Position numbers and translations under genes: made by a program | Notes under the pieces: model-generated | Told to the model about the DNA's origin: nothing | Seen by the model: only the letters and a program-made list of their open reading frames with translations | The model's database searches: none | DNA from: Tolypothrix tenuis PCC 7101 | GTDB taxonomy: Bacteria > Cyanobacteriota > Cyanobacteriia > Cyanobacteriales > Nostocaceae | Assembly: GCF_002368295.1 (NCBI RefSeq) | Contig: NZ_AP018248.1 | Coordinates: forward strand, 7,837,326 to 7,901,325 | DNA length: 64,000 nt | Reading direction: 5' to 3' | Shown here: piece after piece, positions 17,653-26,727 of the stretch | Layout: each line of letters opens with the position of its first letter | How positions within the stretch are numbered: position 1 is the first letter of the stretch

Positions 17653-18156
17653 AGCTTGTATATTAAATGACTCATGATATGAGACGAGTCCAGTTGGTAT
17701 GTGCCCGTTAAAGGAAATAGCTTGGAAGTATTCAGGTGGAACATCGGCTAGAACCAAACTAGGCTCTGCCTGAAAACCAAAACGGCTGTAGTAGTTAGGG
17801 TTTCCTAGCAATACACATCCAGATGCACCCAGCTGGCGTAGAGTAGCCAATGCTTCCCTCATCAGTTGTGAGCCAATCCCAATGCCTTGATGCTCGGGCG
17901 CTACAGAGATTGGCCCCAGTCCATACCAACCTTGAGTAGCATCAGAAATTGCAACTGGGGATACAGCAACCTGCCCAACGATTTTCCCTTCAGCTTCAGC
18001 AACTAGAGAAATTGTTAAATTCCCTGAATCACGCAAAGCATTTACAATCAACTGCTCAGTGTGGCTACTATAGGCCATATTGAGAAACGCTGCTGTTGTC
18101 AAAGCTTCAATATCAGCAACATCACCAGGCACTTCTTTTCTGATTGTGATATTCAT
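17650..18156 (-). CDS. GNAT family N-acetyltransferase
   Basis: 168 residues from ATG 18156 (MNITIRKEVPGDVADIEAL); 15 further open codons upstream are not convincing. The acetyl-CoA-binding motif A is clear: GLGPISVAPEHQGIGIGSQLMREALATLRQLG, including the Q/R-x-x-G-x-G/A signature as QGIGIG. The C-terminal NPNYYSRFGFQAE is typical of the YhbS-like subgroup. The substrate is unknown. It sits downstream of thrC on the same strand, separated by a REP-like hairpin, so independent expression is likely. Confidence 0.8.
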   Translation of the reverse strand: MNITIRKEVPGDVADIEALTTAAFLNMAYSSHTEQLIVNALRDSGNLTISLVAEAEGKIVGQVAVSPVAISDATQGWYGLGPISVAPEHQGIGIGSQLMREALATLRQLGASGCVLLGNPNYYSRFGFQAEPSLVLADVPPEYFQAISFNGHIPTGLVSYHESFNIQA

Positions 18157-18214
18157 TATTGATGTTCTAGAATCTGCGCTATTAGCAGCATTCTTAATCA
18201 ACGTAGAGAAATTT

Positions 18215-18247
18215 AGATCCCCGACTTTTTGAAAAAGTCGGGGATCT
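18215..18247. repeat. REP-like hairpin (CCCCGACTTTTT type)
   Basis: A perfect inverted repeat, AGATCCCCGACTTTTT, one base, AAAAAGTCGGGGATCT, between thrC and the GNAT gene. It is the second copy of the palindrome at 7751-7783 and can act as a thrC terminator. Confidence 0.75.
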
Positions 18248-18272
18248 GCTGATCAATCCAAAATCTAAAATT

Positions 18273-19364
18273 CTAAAATCCCATCGCTGCGGCAACTGCG
18301 CCTAATTCTGCTTCAATTCCTTGTTTAAATTGGCTATGGCTGTGCTTAATGGCTGTATCTGGATCTTTTAAACCATTACCCGTAAGGACGCACACAACTG
18401 TTGCTCCTGAAGGAATTTGGTCTTTCACCTGCAACATCCCAGCTACGGAAGCGGCGCTGGCTGGTTCACAGAAAACGCCTTCTGTTGATGCTAACAATCT
18501 GTAAGCATCAAGAATTTCCTCATCAGTAACGGCGTAGAAGTTTCCTTGGCTAGCTGATTTCACTGCTACAGCTTTTTCCCAACTTGCAGGATTGCCAATG
18601 CGAATCGCTGTTGCTACTGTTTCGGGATGCTGTACTGGCTGTCCGTTAACTAAAGGCGCTGCACCTGCTGCTTGGAAGCCCATCACTGTGGGTAAGCGAT
18701 CGCATTTCCCTACTTGGTGGTATTGACAAAATCCCATCCAATATGCTGAGATATTCCCCGCATTGCCAACTGGGATACATAGCCAGTCTGGGGCGTTACC
18801 TAAAACATCAACAATTTCAAAGGCGGCTGTTTTCTGCCCTTCTAAGCGGTAGGGATTAACAGAATTCACCAAAGTGATGGGGTAGCTTTCTGCCATCTCA
18901 CGGACAATTTCTAAGGCGCGGTCAAAGTTGCCTTTTACCGCCAGCACTTCTGCCCCGTATAGTAAAGCCTGTGCTAACTTACCCAGCGCTACATAACCAT
19001 CGGGAATCAGCACAAAAGCTTTCATCCCTCCACGTCTGGCATAAGCTGCGGCTGCTGCTGAGGTGTTACCTGTACTAGCACAAATTACCGCCTTTGCCCC
19101 TGCTTCTTTCGCCTTGGAAATAGCCATTGTCATTCCCCGGTCTTTGAAGCTACCAGTGGGGTTAAGACCGTCGTATTTGACAAAAACGCGGACTTGTCTA
19201 CCAATGCGTTCTGCGATCGCGGGCACTGGAATTAGCGGTGTATTACCCTCTAATAAAGTGACAACGGGCGTTGTTTCGCTGACAGGCAAGTATTCACGAT
19301 AGGCTTCGATCAGTCCGGGCCAAGGTTGGCGATGAGATTTAGCAGCAGATAGGCTTACAGTCAC
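18273..19364 (-). CDS. thrC: Threonine synthase
   Basis: 363 residues, the short bacterial ThrC form. The PLP Schiff-base lysine is Lys74 in GLNPTGSFKDRGM. Other landmarks are STGNTSAAAAAYA (phosphate-binding), VNSVNPYRLEGQKTAAFEI, and C-terminal VCVLTGNGLKDPD. It converts O-phosphohomoserine to threonine in the cytosol. The ATG at 19364 yields MTVSLSAAKSHRQPWPGLIE, usual for cyanobacterial ThrC. It is divergent from the small gene at 19712 and followed by a REP-like hairpin. Confidence 0.93.
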   Translation of the reverse strand: MTVSLSAAKSHRQPWPGLIEAYREYLPVSETTPVVTLLEGNTPLIPVPAIAERIGRQVRVFVKYDGLNPTGSFKDRGMTMAISKAKEAGAKAVICASTGNTSAAAAAYARRGGMKAFVLIPDGYVALGKLAQALLYGAEVLAVKGNFDRALEIVREMAESYPITLVNSVNPYRLEGQKTAAFEIVDVLGNAPDWLCIPVGNAGNISAYWMGFCQYHQVGKCDRLPTVMGFQAAGAAPLVNGQPVQHPETVATAIRIGNPASWEKAVAVKSASQGNFYAVTDEEILDAYRLLASTEGVFCEPASAASVAGMLQVKDQIPSGATVVCVLTGNGLKDPDTAIKHSHSQFKQGIEAELGAVAAAMGF

Positions 19365-19711
19365 GGTAATTTATATCAGTTTTTTCGTGCAAACAGAAAA
19401 ATTTCAATGGTAAACATCTTGCACCAAGAGACGCTCTCATCACAAGAACAGAGTAATTTTTATAGTGCGGGCGTTTTACCTAGATTTTTATTTACCATTT
19501 TCTAGTCAGCTTTGTCAGAAGTTTTGCCAAAAGCGAATCTTATCTGTGATGTTTTTTCTGGAACACAGCCATCACAATTTGAGTCTCTTATCACAAAACT
19601 ATAAACCCATTAGAGTAAATGATTGAAAGTATACAATCATTTAACAAAGCTTAAAACTACATTATTATATTATCTCTAATGGTGTGAGTTGAGTTGTGGA
19701 TTTAAATAACT
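19365..19711. other. Divergent intergenic region upstream of thrC
   Basis: 347 AT-rich bases between thrC and a small plus-strand gene. It must carry promoters for both, but I see no repeat element, riboswitch fold or recognisable operator. Confidence 0.5.
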
Positions 19712-19906
19712 ATGTCTACCAGTTCTTCTACTAGTGTTTCTGACCGTCCTTGCCAAGATCTTTGGAAAAGCCAATTAAACAAGGCTTACTACCAAGACGA
19801 CCAACAAGCTAAATTAATGCACCTGCGAGCAGAGGTAGAATCTTTGCTGTTACAGTTGCAAAGCCTGAAGGAACAACGCCTGTCTGCTGATAGCCCAGAG
19901 CAATAA
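19712..19906 (+). CDS. Small hypothetical protein with C-terminal helix
   Basis: 64 residues. A Ser/Thr-rich N terminus (MSTSSSTSVSDRPCQDLWKS) leads into a single predicted amphipathic helix (AKLMHLRAEVESLLLQLQSLKEQRL) that could form a coiled coil. There is no membrane segment. Its composition and frame are consistent with a real cyanobacterial gene; the function is unknown. It is convergent with the large gene at 20028. Confidence 0.6.
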   Translation: MSTSSSTSVSDRPCQDLWKSQLNKAYYQDDQQAKLMHLRAEVESLLLQLQSLKEQRLSADSPEQ

Positions 19907-20027
19907 GCTAAACGCAGGCTGAAGGTTGAATTCTGGAGGCTCAAGGCTAAAACCAAATTAGCCAATTTTCTGCACCCCTAAATTAAACTCATCCTTTATA
20001 CTTCAGCCTTCAACCTTCCTGCGGCTG

Positions 20028-22385
20028 TTATTCAAAGCGTTGATTTTTCTTTGACCAGCGCTTGAGGCTATATTTATCACCATTTTCTACTAATAGCGCT
20101 AGAGATTGTCCATCTGCAAGTTGGGCTATCCCCGTTAGTGTTTGGTGGTAATTTTGCTGAAACTCAGTATAAATTACCTTACCACTATCAGACAAGATTA
20201 AAGTGCGGGGACGAGAAAGATTTTTGGCGGCTGCTTGTGTGTCAACTCCTGGATGATTTAAAGATGCGATCGCTTCATCTGAGATAGTCAACACGCTTTC
20301 TGGATGCGTATTATTGGTTAAATTTAAGACTTGCACGGGCCAATAGCCTATTTGTTGCAACATCTGTGGCACACGGGGCATGGCACCATTGGGGATTTGA
20401 CCTGATTGTTGTAATGACTTCCACACTGTTGGTAGCATTGCTGATACTCTGGCTGGATCTTGTTGTGATAGTTCTTGCAGAGTGATGGGAGATGGTTGTA
20501 CCCATTCCAGCGCCGCATCTGTTAAAGCTAAAGGTCGCGGTTGGAGAGAATTTTGATTTTCCGCGATTGGTTGTCCAGATACTAGCAAGCGTAAAACCCC
20601 ACCTTGCAATTGCACGCCTTTAATTGTGGCGGTGGTCATTTGTTGTTCTCCGTTGGGTAACCAAACCACTATTAAAATTGTCGGGTCAGCACTGATACCC
20701 AAGGTGTCCCACATAAATTTTGCTGGAGAGATTTTAGGTAATTGGAAATTTCCAAAGGGGAAATTTAGCCAGCGTTTACCATCATTAAATGCACTCACCT
20801 CTACTTGATACCAAACTTCGTTATCTGTGAGTTGCAGGTCTGTTGTCAGGTTTGGTCTTAGCCAATCATTTTTGTTGACTTGGGTAATGAGTTGCACTGA
20901 ACCCACAATTCGGCTGGGTTGAGTGGAAAGGATTTTTGGTCTGATACCTTCGTTACTGAGTGTGGCTAACAAACCTTCAATATAAGTCATCGTTTGGGGC
21001 GTAATTTTAGGTTGTGCTTTCAACCAAGAAATCGCGTGTTCTTCCCCCCGTTGCACAGCTAATACCAATGCACCCCAAGCGATTACCTCTGGTCGATTGG
21101 GGTTGACTCGCAATGCTGTGGTGATGCGATTCCATAACCTACCTCCATCCATTTGCAGCAGAGTGGCAATTTCCGGGACATTTTGCGGTGAAGCTTCAAA
21201 TACCTGTAAAGCTTTTTGCCAGCGACCATCAATTAAATCTGCTAGCACCTCTTGAGAGGGAATTGCCCAAGTTTTATCAGCTTCGGTTTTGGTAAGTTGG
21301 GAATGTAAACGAATTACATCAATTTGTGCTTTTACATCTGCTGTAAGTGCGGCTTTTTGCTGTTTCTGCAATGATTGCAGCCACTCCAAAGCTGGAGTCC
21401 AAAGTCCACTCCGGGCTAGTAATAAAGCATTTTGGTAAGCAGGATTTCTCAGGGCTGGTATTTTTAAGGAAATTTCTTCTAAAGCAATGGGATGGAGAAA
21501 TAATTTTAAAGGTTTAATTTGATAAATGCGTAATCTTGGCTCTAAACCTATAGTTTGATCGATAACTAACTCTTTAACACTATCTCCAGTCACCTGCTGC
21601 CATTTTGGTAGTTGTCCATTGGGGCTTTTCCACGTCAACATCTGTTGCAAAGTGCTACGTTCTGGATTGTAGTAGACAATGTTACCGTAGGCGATCGCAC
21701 TAGTTCCTTGAGGTAGTTTACCTTGTAGATTTAGCCACAATCCTGATGATGTGCCACCCGGAAAGCGATTTACTTCAGTTAACGGTAAGGTTTGGCTATT
21801 TTCTGGGTTCTCTAATTCCACTTCATCAGCAGTAGAAACCACAAAAGATTCTTCTGGCCCAGTTATGGTTAGTTGACTGGCTAAACGGTAGTATTTTTCG
21901 GTTGGAGATGGTAACTCCAAATCTTGAGACTGTTGATAAACCCTCAGTTCTACCAAGGCTTGACAATCATTCAGGCAATCAGGACGCTGTTGAAAAACTG
22001 GCAGCAAAAAAGACTGTTGTTTATCCTTTGGTACAGCTATAGTCTCCCCAGCTATGAGTTTTTTTTGACTCAGGCTAAGTTTAATTTGTTTGAGAGTCAG
22101 GGGTTTATCTTTGTAATTACCTCGAGATATTTGTGCCCATTCAGGTAAAAATTTATTCATCCAGATAATTTGCTCTGGATTGAAAATATAAAGAATACTG
22201 AGCCACGAAAAAGAAATTAATACACCAACACTACTCAACAATATGGCGATCGCTAGAGTTGATGTCAGCCTATTTCTCCATTGAGAATTTTCTTTAGGTG
22301 TTGTGGAGGTATCTTGATTTCTCCCAACATGAGACTGGTTTTGCCATGAGGGTTTTAAACTTAGCTTTCGCAATCGATTGACCAT
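20028..22385 (-). CDS. Large membrane-anchored protein of unknown function
   Basis: 785 residues from ATG 22385 (an in-frame GTG lies four codons upstream). The first ~45 residues are hydrophilic and basic, then comes one strong membrane segment (STLAIAILLSSVGVLISFSWLSILYIF). The ~700-residue remainder is soluble and presumably extracytoplasmic. It contains repeated helical stretches around residues 320-470 (ALLLARSGLWTPALEWLQSL; IDGRWQKALQVFE) that resemble degenerate TPR/SEL-like units, and a beta-rich C terminus with LILSDSGKVIYTEFQQNYHQTL and IAQLADGQSLALLVENGDKYSLKRW. No catalytic motif is seen. It is probably a cyanobacteria-specific envelope protein. Confidence 0.65.
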   Translation of the reverse strand: MVNRLRKLSLKPSWQNQSHVGRNQDTSTTPKENSQWRNRLTSTLAIAILLSSVGVLISFSWLSILYIFNPEQIIWMNKFLPEWAQISRGNYKDKPLTLKQIKLSLSQKKLIAGETIAVPKDKQQSFLLPVFQQRPDCLNDCQALVELRVYQQSQDLELPSPTEKYYRLASQLTITGPEESFVVSTADEVELENPENSQTLPLTEVNRFPGGTSSGLWLNLQGKLPQGTSAIAYGNIVYYNPERSTLQQMLTWKSPNGQLPKWQQVTGDSVKELVIDQTIGLEPRLRIYQIKPLKLFLHPIALEEISLKIPALRNPAYQNALLLARSGLWTPALEWLQSLQKQQKAALTADVKAQIDVIRLHSQLTKTEADKTWAIPSQEVLADLIDGRWQKALQVFEASPQNVPEIATLLQMDGGRLWNRITTALRVNPNRPEVIAWGALVLAVQRGEEHAISWLKAQPKITPQTMTYIEGLLATLSNEGIRPKILSTQPSRIVGSVQLITQVNKNDWLRPNLTTDLQLTDNEVWYQVEVSAFNDGKRWLNFPFGNFQLPKISPAKFMWDTLGISADPTILIVVWLPNGEQQMTTATIKGVQLQGGVLRLLVSGQPIAENQNSLQPRPLALTDAALEWVQPSPITLQELSQQDPARVSAMLPTVWKSLQQSGQIPNGAMPRVPQMLQQIGYWPVQVLNLTNNTHPESVLTISDEAIASLNHPGVDTQAAAKNLSRPRTLILSDSGKVIYTEFQQNYHQTLTGIAQLADGQSLALLVENGDKYSLKRWSKKNQRFE

Positions 22386-22572
22386 GTTGGTTTGCACTCT
22401 ATCTAGAGAGTAATTTGAGGCTGCATAATTTATCTTTTATACTCGCGGTTTTTCAATATTGCCCAAAAATTTTCCAGTCTAATTTGACACAAAAACCGTA
22501 AAATTACTCAAGCCATTTATACATAAACGTGAATACACTCATGGCCTAAGTATGGAAGCAGAGTAGAAGCCA

Positions 22573-24216
22573 ATGATACGCCCCACGAAAAGAAAGACCT
22601 GGATGCTGGCATGGTTAATAATTGCGGGCGTAAACGGATTTTGCCAAAAAGCGATCGCTCAAGATTATAGTTTGCCATCTTCTAGCGAAGAGTCTTCTCT
22701 AGAAGCTCCAGAACCGATGGAGCAAGTAACATCGGTATCACAGCTAAACGACGTACAACCTACAGATTGGGCATTTCAAGCATTACAATCTTTAGTAGAA
22801 CGCTACGGTTGTATTGCAGGTTATCCCAATAGTACTTATCGAGGCGATCGCGCTTTGACACGCTATGAATTTGCCGCAGGTGTAAATGCTTGCTTAGATA
22901 GAGTTAACGAGTTAATCGCTACAGCTACCAGTGACTTAGTTAGCCGCGAAGACTTAGCCCAAATCCAAAAATTACAATCAGAATTTGCCCCAGAATTAGC
23001 CGCTTTACGGGGTAGAGTGGATAAATTAGAAGCCCGCACAGCCGAACTTGAAGCCAATCAATTTTCCACAACAACTAAACTCAGTGGCTTCGCCATAATT
23101 GGTGTACAAGGAAGAAATAGCAATCGTGGTGACGTTAGCCCTAGAGATGGTATCAAAGATACAAATGACCTAGGGACAAATACTAATGTTATCTCTTTGA
23201 GTCAGCTGTATTTAACTACTCAATTTACACCCCGTAGTTACTTATTTACAGGTCTTTTACATGGAATCGGTGCTAGTAGTCCGAGGTTTAACAATAGCGT
23301 TTCTCGGAATGATGTTTTGCTGGGCTACGAATTTCCTACAGATGGCTTCGTCATTAGTGATCTGCATTATCACTGGTTAGCGGCTGATAACTTAGCGCTG
23401 ATGATCGGTACAGAAAACGTCAATATGACAACCGCTTTCCGCGGCCCGAACCGGGCAGAAAGCGGTGCTACAGGCCCACTATCACTGTTTGCACAACGCA
23501 ACCCTATTTTAAATATAGGGTTTGGTCATGGTGGTATAGCTGTGGATTGGCAGATTGCTAAACGCTTCAGTTTACAGGCACTTTATTCTAGTTACAATCC
23601 TGGTAATCCAGGTAAAGGTACTGGCATATTTGATAGTAATACTACGACTGGTGTACAGTTACTTATAACGCCAACGGATGCTGTAGATTTAAGTATTTAT
23701 TATGTGAATAATTACTCTTCGGATGGTTGCTTACTCAGCTTTGTAGGTGATGAGTGCTTAACAGCAAATTCCGCACCTCTACAAACCAATGCTGTGGGTG
23801 CAACCGTCACTTGGCAAATTTCACCCCGCATTACTCTTGGGGGATGGGGTGGTTATACCAGTTCTTACATTCCTGGGCAAACGGGAAGTGTGGAAACAAC
23901 AAATTACATGGCATTTGTTAATTTTCCAGATTTATTTGCTAAAGGAAATTTGGGCGGAATTTATGTCGGACAACCGCCAAAAATTACTAGCAGTAACTTA
24001 CGCACAGGTAGCAATGTCCCTGACACAATTAATACGGGTTTAGGACGTGCAGGTGGACAACCAGGAAGCACACTGCAAATCGAAGCTTTTTATCGCTTTC
24101 AAGTCACAGATAATATTAGTATTACACCAGGAATCATCCATATATTAGAACCAGGACATACACCTAATAGTGACCCTGTGACTATTGGTATACTTAGAAG
24201 TACTTTTCTGTTTTAA
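22573..24216 (+). CDS. SLH-domain OprB-type porin (iron-uptake porin family)
   Basis: 547 residues with a signal peptide (WMLAWLIIAGVNGFCQKAIAQ, cleavage before DYS). An SLH domain follows (VSQLNDVQPTDWAFQALQSL...YGCIAGYPNSTYRGDRALTRYEFAAGVNACLDRV), then a coiled coil (LQSEFAPELAALRGRVDKLEARTAELEANQF), then an OprB-like beta-barrel ending in aromatic TIGILRSTFLF. The SLH part binds the peptidoglycan-linked polymer and the barrel forms an outer-membrane channel; cyanobacterial members take part in iron and small-solute uptake. A second, clearly paralogous porin is at 48233-49900. No Fur box was confidently read upstream. Confidence 0.88.
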   Translation: MIRPTKRKTWMLAWLIIAGVNGFCQKAIAQDYSLPSSSEESSLEAPEPMEQVTSVSQLNDVQPTDWAFQALQSLVERYGCIAGYPNSTYRGDRALTRYEFAAGVNACLDRVNELIATATSDLVSREDLAQIQKLQSEFAPELAALRGRVDKLEARTAELEANQFSTTTKLSGFAIIGVQGRNSNRGDVSPRDGIKDTNDLGTNTNVISLSQLYLTTQFTPRSYLFTGLLHGIGASSPRFNNSVSRNDVLLGYEFPTDGFVISDLHYHWLAADNLALMIGTENVNMTTAFRGPNRAESGATGPLSLFAQRNPILNIGFGHGGIAVDWQIAKRFSLQALYSSYNPGNPGKGTGIFDSNTTTGVQLLITPTDAVDLSIYYVNNYSSDGCLLSFVGDECLTANSAPLQTNAVGATVTWQISPRITLGGWGGYTSSYIPGQTGSVETTNYMAFVNFPDLFAKGNLGGIYVGQPPKITSSNLRTGSNVPDTINTGLGRAGGQPGSTLQIEAFYRFQVTDNISITPGIIHILEPGHTPNSDPVTIGILRSTFLF

Positions 24217-24292
24217 TTGTTTAAAATTGCTTGTTTTCCTGTTCTTTATTTACTGGATACAAACAACATATAATGAGTTTTTCAGATGCCCC

Positions 24293-24577
24293 TTAAAAGT
24301 CTAACGGCTTAGAGGGAACGCGTCGTTCACGAAACAAACTTGTCATGTAAATTCCAGTAATTAGCAAGCCTAGTAAGCCAATTCCATTAATAATTGGGAA
24401 AACGCCATCTAATCCAAAAGTTTCCAAAGTGTGGAGGTGGATGAGAAAACCTGCTAATTCCCGTTGATGCATAGCTTTAGCAATGGGAAAAGTAATACCA
24501 GTGATTGTAGTTAGCAGTAACGGTAACACACATATAATTGCTAACCAACGATGATATTTGCGAAAAAGACGATTCAT
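24293..24577 (-). CDS. Short PepSY-type membrane protein
   Basis: 94 residues from ATG 24577 (22 more open codons upstream lack a good start). It begins MNRLFRKYHRWLAIICVLPLLLTTITGI, the characteristic N-terminal 'RKYHRWLA' plus membrane helix of PepSY-associated proteins. It ends with a second helix (IINGIGLLGLLITGIYMTSLF) and a basic tail. Full PepSY_TM proteins have ~4 helices and are longer, so this is a two-helix family member or a reduced version. It is convergent with the porin gene, close enough to suggest a link to iron or metal uptake (inference). Confidence 0.65.
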   Translation of the reverse strand: MNRLFRKYHRWLAIICVLPLLLTTITGITFPIAKAMHQRELAGFLIHLHTLETFGLDGVFPIINGIGLLGLLITGIYMTSLFRERRVPSKPLDF

Positions 24578-24984
24578 AAAAATTCCAAACTTAGATGATG
24601 AAAGAAACACTACCCCAACTGTATGAAAATCATTTCTCTGCAATTGGGTTAGTGTGTTTATGGGTTACCTGTATGGGAAAAACAGCTTGTTTTTGAGACT
24701 TCGGTAAACGGTGTTTTTTCTAGTAGTTAGTCCGTTGACCTTGTTAGTATCTCTGACAAGAGAATTATTTATATTTATGATTAAAGTATTAGAAAATTAC
24801 AGTTAGCCTGACTTTTAAATTACAATTTTGTAATTTTCGTACCTAGTAGCGTGCGTTAGGCGTAGCCGTAACGCACGAAAAGCATTGACATAGGTGCGGT
24901 ACGCTATCGCTAACATACCCTAAGTAAAGCTTTGGCATTGATGCGTTACGCTATCGCTAACGCATCCTACATAAATTCAACAAT
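24578..24984. repeat. Gene-free stretch with REP-like palindromes
   Basis: About 400 bp. At 24940-24966 lies a palindrome GATGCGTTA...TAACGCATC, copied at 37088, 43782 and 57546. A related unit GTGCGTTA...TAACGCAC is at 24851-24879, and a partial GGTGCGGTACGCTATCGC follows at 24894. No gene or promoter motif is recognised in the AT-rich remainder. Confidence 0.7.
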
Positions 24985-25794
24985 TTATGCTAAAAATGTG
25001 CGGAGATGTTGCACAAATTCGCTGGTATTTTCAAAGTGAGTATTATGCCCAGCATTTTTAATTACCTTTAACTGAGCATGGTGACAAATATCAGCCATTG
25101 TCTGATTAATATCTATAAATTTTTCATCATATTCCCCAACTAATAAAAGCAGAGGATTCTTACTTCCTTTGAGTTCTTCCCATAAAGAAGGTTGATATCC
25201 CGTACCCATAAAACGTAGGGATTTATCTAATTCTAGGGGATGATTTTGCAAGCGACTTTCGAGCATCAATTCGTATTTGGGATGATTTTTGATATCACCA
25301 AAAATCGGCTGATTATACCAATTTGACAAGAATTCTTCAAAATCACTTGTCTCCAGACTTCTGATTAATTTTCTGCCTATATGATAATCATGTTGAATGC
25401 GAGCTAACCGTTCGGCTTCTGTTGCTAAACCTGGACAAGCAGATTCTAGTACCACTTTAAAAAAACGTTCGGGGAAATGCAGGGTAAGATATAAAGCCAA
25501 TCGCCCACCCATTGAATAGCCAACTAAAAAGCATTTGCTAATTTGTAGTTCATCTAACAAGTTAATTAAAGCATGAGCAATGTATGGCATGGTATAGCAT
25601 TCATCAGTTCCTAAAACTTGCGTTTTGCCATGCCCAGGGAGGTCAATATTCAAATAAGAGAATTCATCAGATAGTAAGTTGATGGCTTCATCAAATTCAT
25701 CAATTTTTCCCATAAAGCCATGCAAAAAAAGAATTACTGGCTTATTGTAGTTTTTAATGAAAGAGTAGTTAAATTTATAGTTTGTTAAAGGCAT
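24985..25794 (-). CDS. menH: MenH-like alpha/beta hydrolase (SHCHC synthase)
   Basis: 269 residues of the alpha/beta-hydrolase fold. The oxyanion region is FLHGFMGKIDEFD, the nucleophile elbow VGYSMGGRLAL (Ser94), the acid Asp in LLVGEYDEKF, and the catalytic His in NAGHNTHFEN. This set and the SMGGR elbow match MenH, which releases pyruvate to form 2-succinyl-6-hydroxy-cyclohexadiene carboxylate in phylloquinone/menaquinone synthesis. Cyanobacteria need phylloquinone for photosystem I. No other men genes are nearby, so a related hydrolase of another function cannot be fully excluded. ATG at 25794. Confidence 0.75.
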   Translation of the reverse strand: MPLTNYKFNYSFIKNYNKPVILFLHGFMGKIDEFDEAINLLSDEFSYLNIDLPGHGKTQVLGTDECYTMPYIAHALINLLDELQISKCFLVGYSMGGRLALYLTLHFPERFFKVVLESACPGLATEAERLARIQHDYHIGRKLIRSLETSDFEEFLSNWYNQPIFGDIKNHPKYELMLESRLQNHPLELDKSLRFMGTGYQPSLWEELKGSKNPLLLLVGEYDEKFIDINQTMADICHHAQLKVIKNAGHNTHFENTSEFVQHLRTFLA

Positions 25795-25865
25795 TTTTAT
25801 AGATAGTCATTCACCCTAATGAATAAAAATTATGAAGATAATTATTGATTGATAATTAGCTATTT

Positions 25866-26264
25866 TTAAGGCAAAAATCTATCTAAAGCTGCCTTAAGTT
25901 CGGCAATTTCCGTATCAATATTACCTTCTTGGGCAGCTCTAGCAATACACTCAGTTAAATGTTCATCGAGTACAATTCGCGCTACCCGATCCAATGCACC
26001 CCTGACTGCGGCTATTTGCAATAAAACATCCGGACAAGGGCTATTTTGCTGCACCATTGTTTTAATACCACGAATGTGACCCTCTATACGCGAAAGCCGA
26101 TTTACAATTCGCTTTAAAGACTCTTCGCTATGCACGTGAGGATGTACCGATTCTCCATGCACAGAATGATGATCAGAATGTTCGTGATCTGTGCTGTGAT
26201 TGTGCGAGTGTTCCGCAGGCTGAGATTTACTCAAGGATTCTTCAGACGATCGGTTTCCATTCAT
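25866..26264 (-). CDS. CsoR/RcnR-family metal sensor, InrS-like, with His-rich N-terminal tail
   Basis: 132 residues. The core (residues ~48-132) is the all-helical CsoR/RcnR domain, RIVNRLSRIEGHIRGIKTMV. Metal-site residues are Cys77, His102 and Cys106, the 25- and 4-residue spacing of the Cys-His-Cys set in CsoR (Cu) and InrS (Ni). The N-terminal tail has 11 His between residues 19 and 45, resembling the nickel sensor InrS, whose tail also contributes a ligand. It is likely a cytosolic repressor released by metal. No metal efflux gene lies beside it; its divergent neighbour is the HtrA protease gene, about 460 bp away. Confidence 0.8.
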   Translation of the reverse strand: MNGNRSSEESLSKSQPAEHSHNHSTDHEHSDHHSVHGESVHPHVHSEESLKRIVNRLSRIEGHIRGIKTMVQQNSPCPDVLLQIAAVRGALDRVARIVLDEHLTECIARAAQEGNIDTEIAELKAALDRFLP

Positions 26265-26727
26265 GGGTTATCAAAGTGTTGGCTAACTAAGATAGTAGCG
26301 TAGTGGGGATGAGGGATTGGGGACTAGGGACTGGTGACTGGGGATAAGGGGTAATGGGGATTGGGAGATAAATTCCAATTACCAATTACCCAATGACAAA
26401 CACCAATTACTAATTACCCAATTACAACCACCAATCTTTAATTGTGGCGTGAAATCCGAACTTTTTTAGGGGAAATGTCCATAATAGCTTTTGAGGTAAA
26501 TATACAATTAATTTGATTACAGGTGTTCACTCTATGTCTGGGCATTGTCAGGGAGAGCAAGGACATATTTGTTACTTAGCTCCTAGACTCTAGCTCCTGT
26601 CATGGTGAAACATGAAGTAGAGTGCAAGCGTCTATACGCAAGCATTCTCGTCGATTCTGTAAAAATAAATTTAGATAGAGTTGTCACGACTAAGTAAAAA
26701 TTACGCTTCTAGATTTAGGTTGTGATT
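26265..26727. repeat. Divergent spacer with STRR tracts
   Basis: 463 bp between the CsoR-like gene and the htrA-type gene. Heptamers occupy about 26308-26434: TGGGGAC/TGGGGAT units, then CCAATTAC and AATTACC units. The remaining ~290 bp before the protease carries its promoter, but no specific operator was recognised. Confidence 0.65.
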
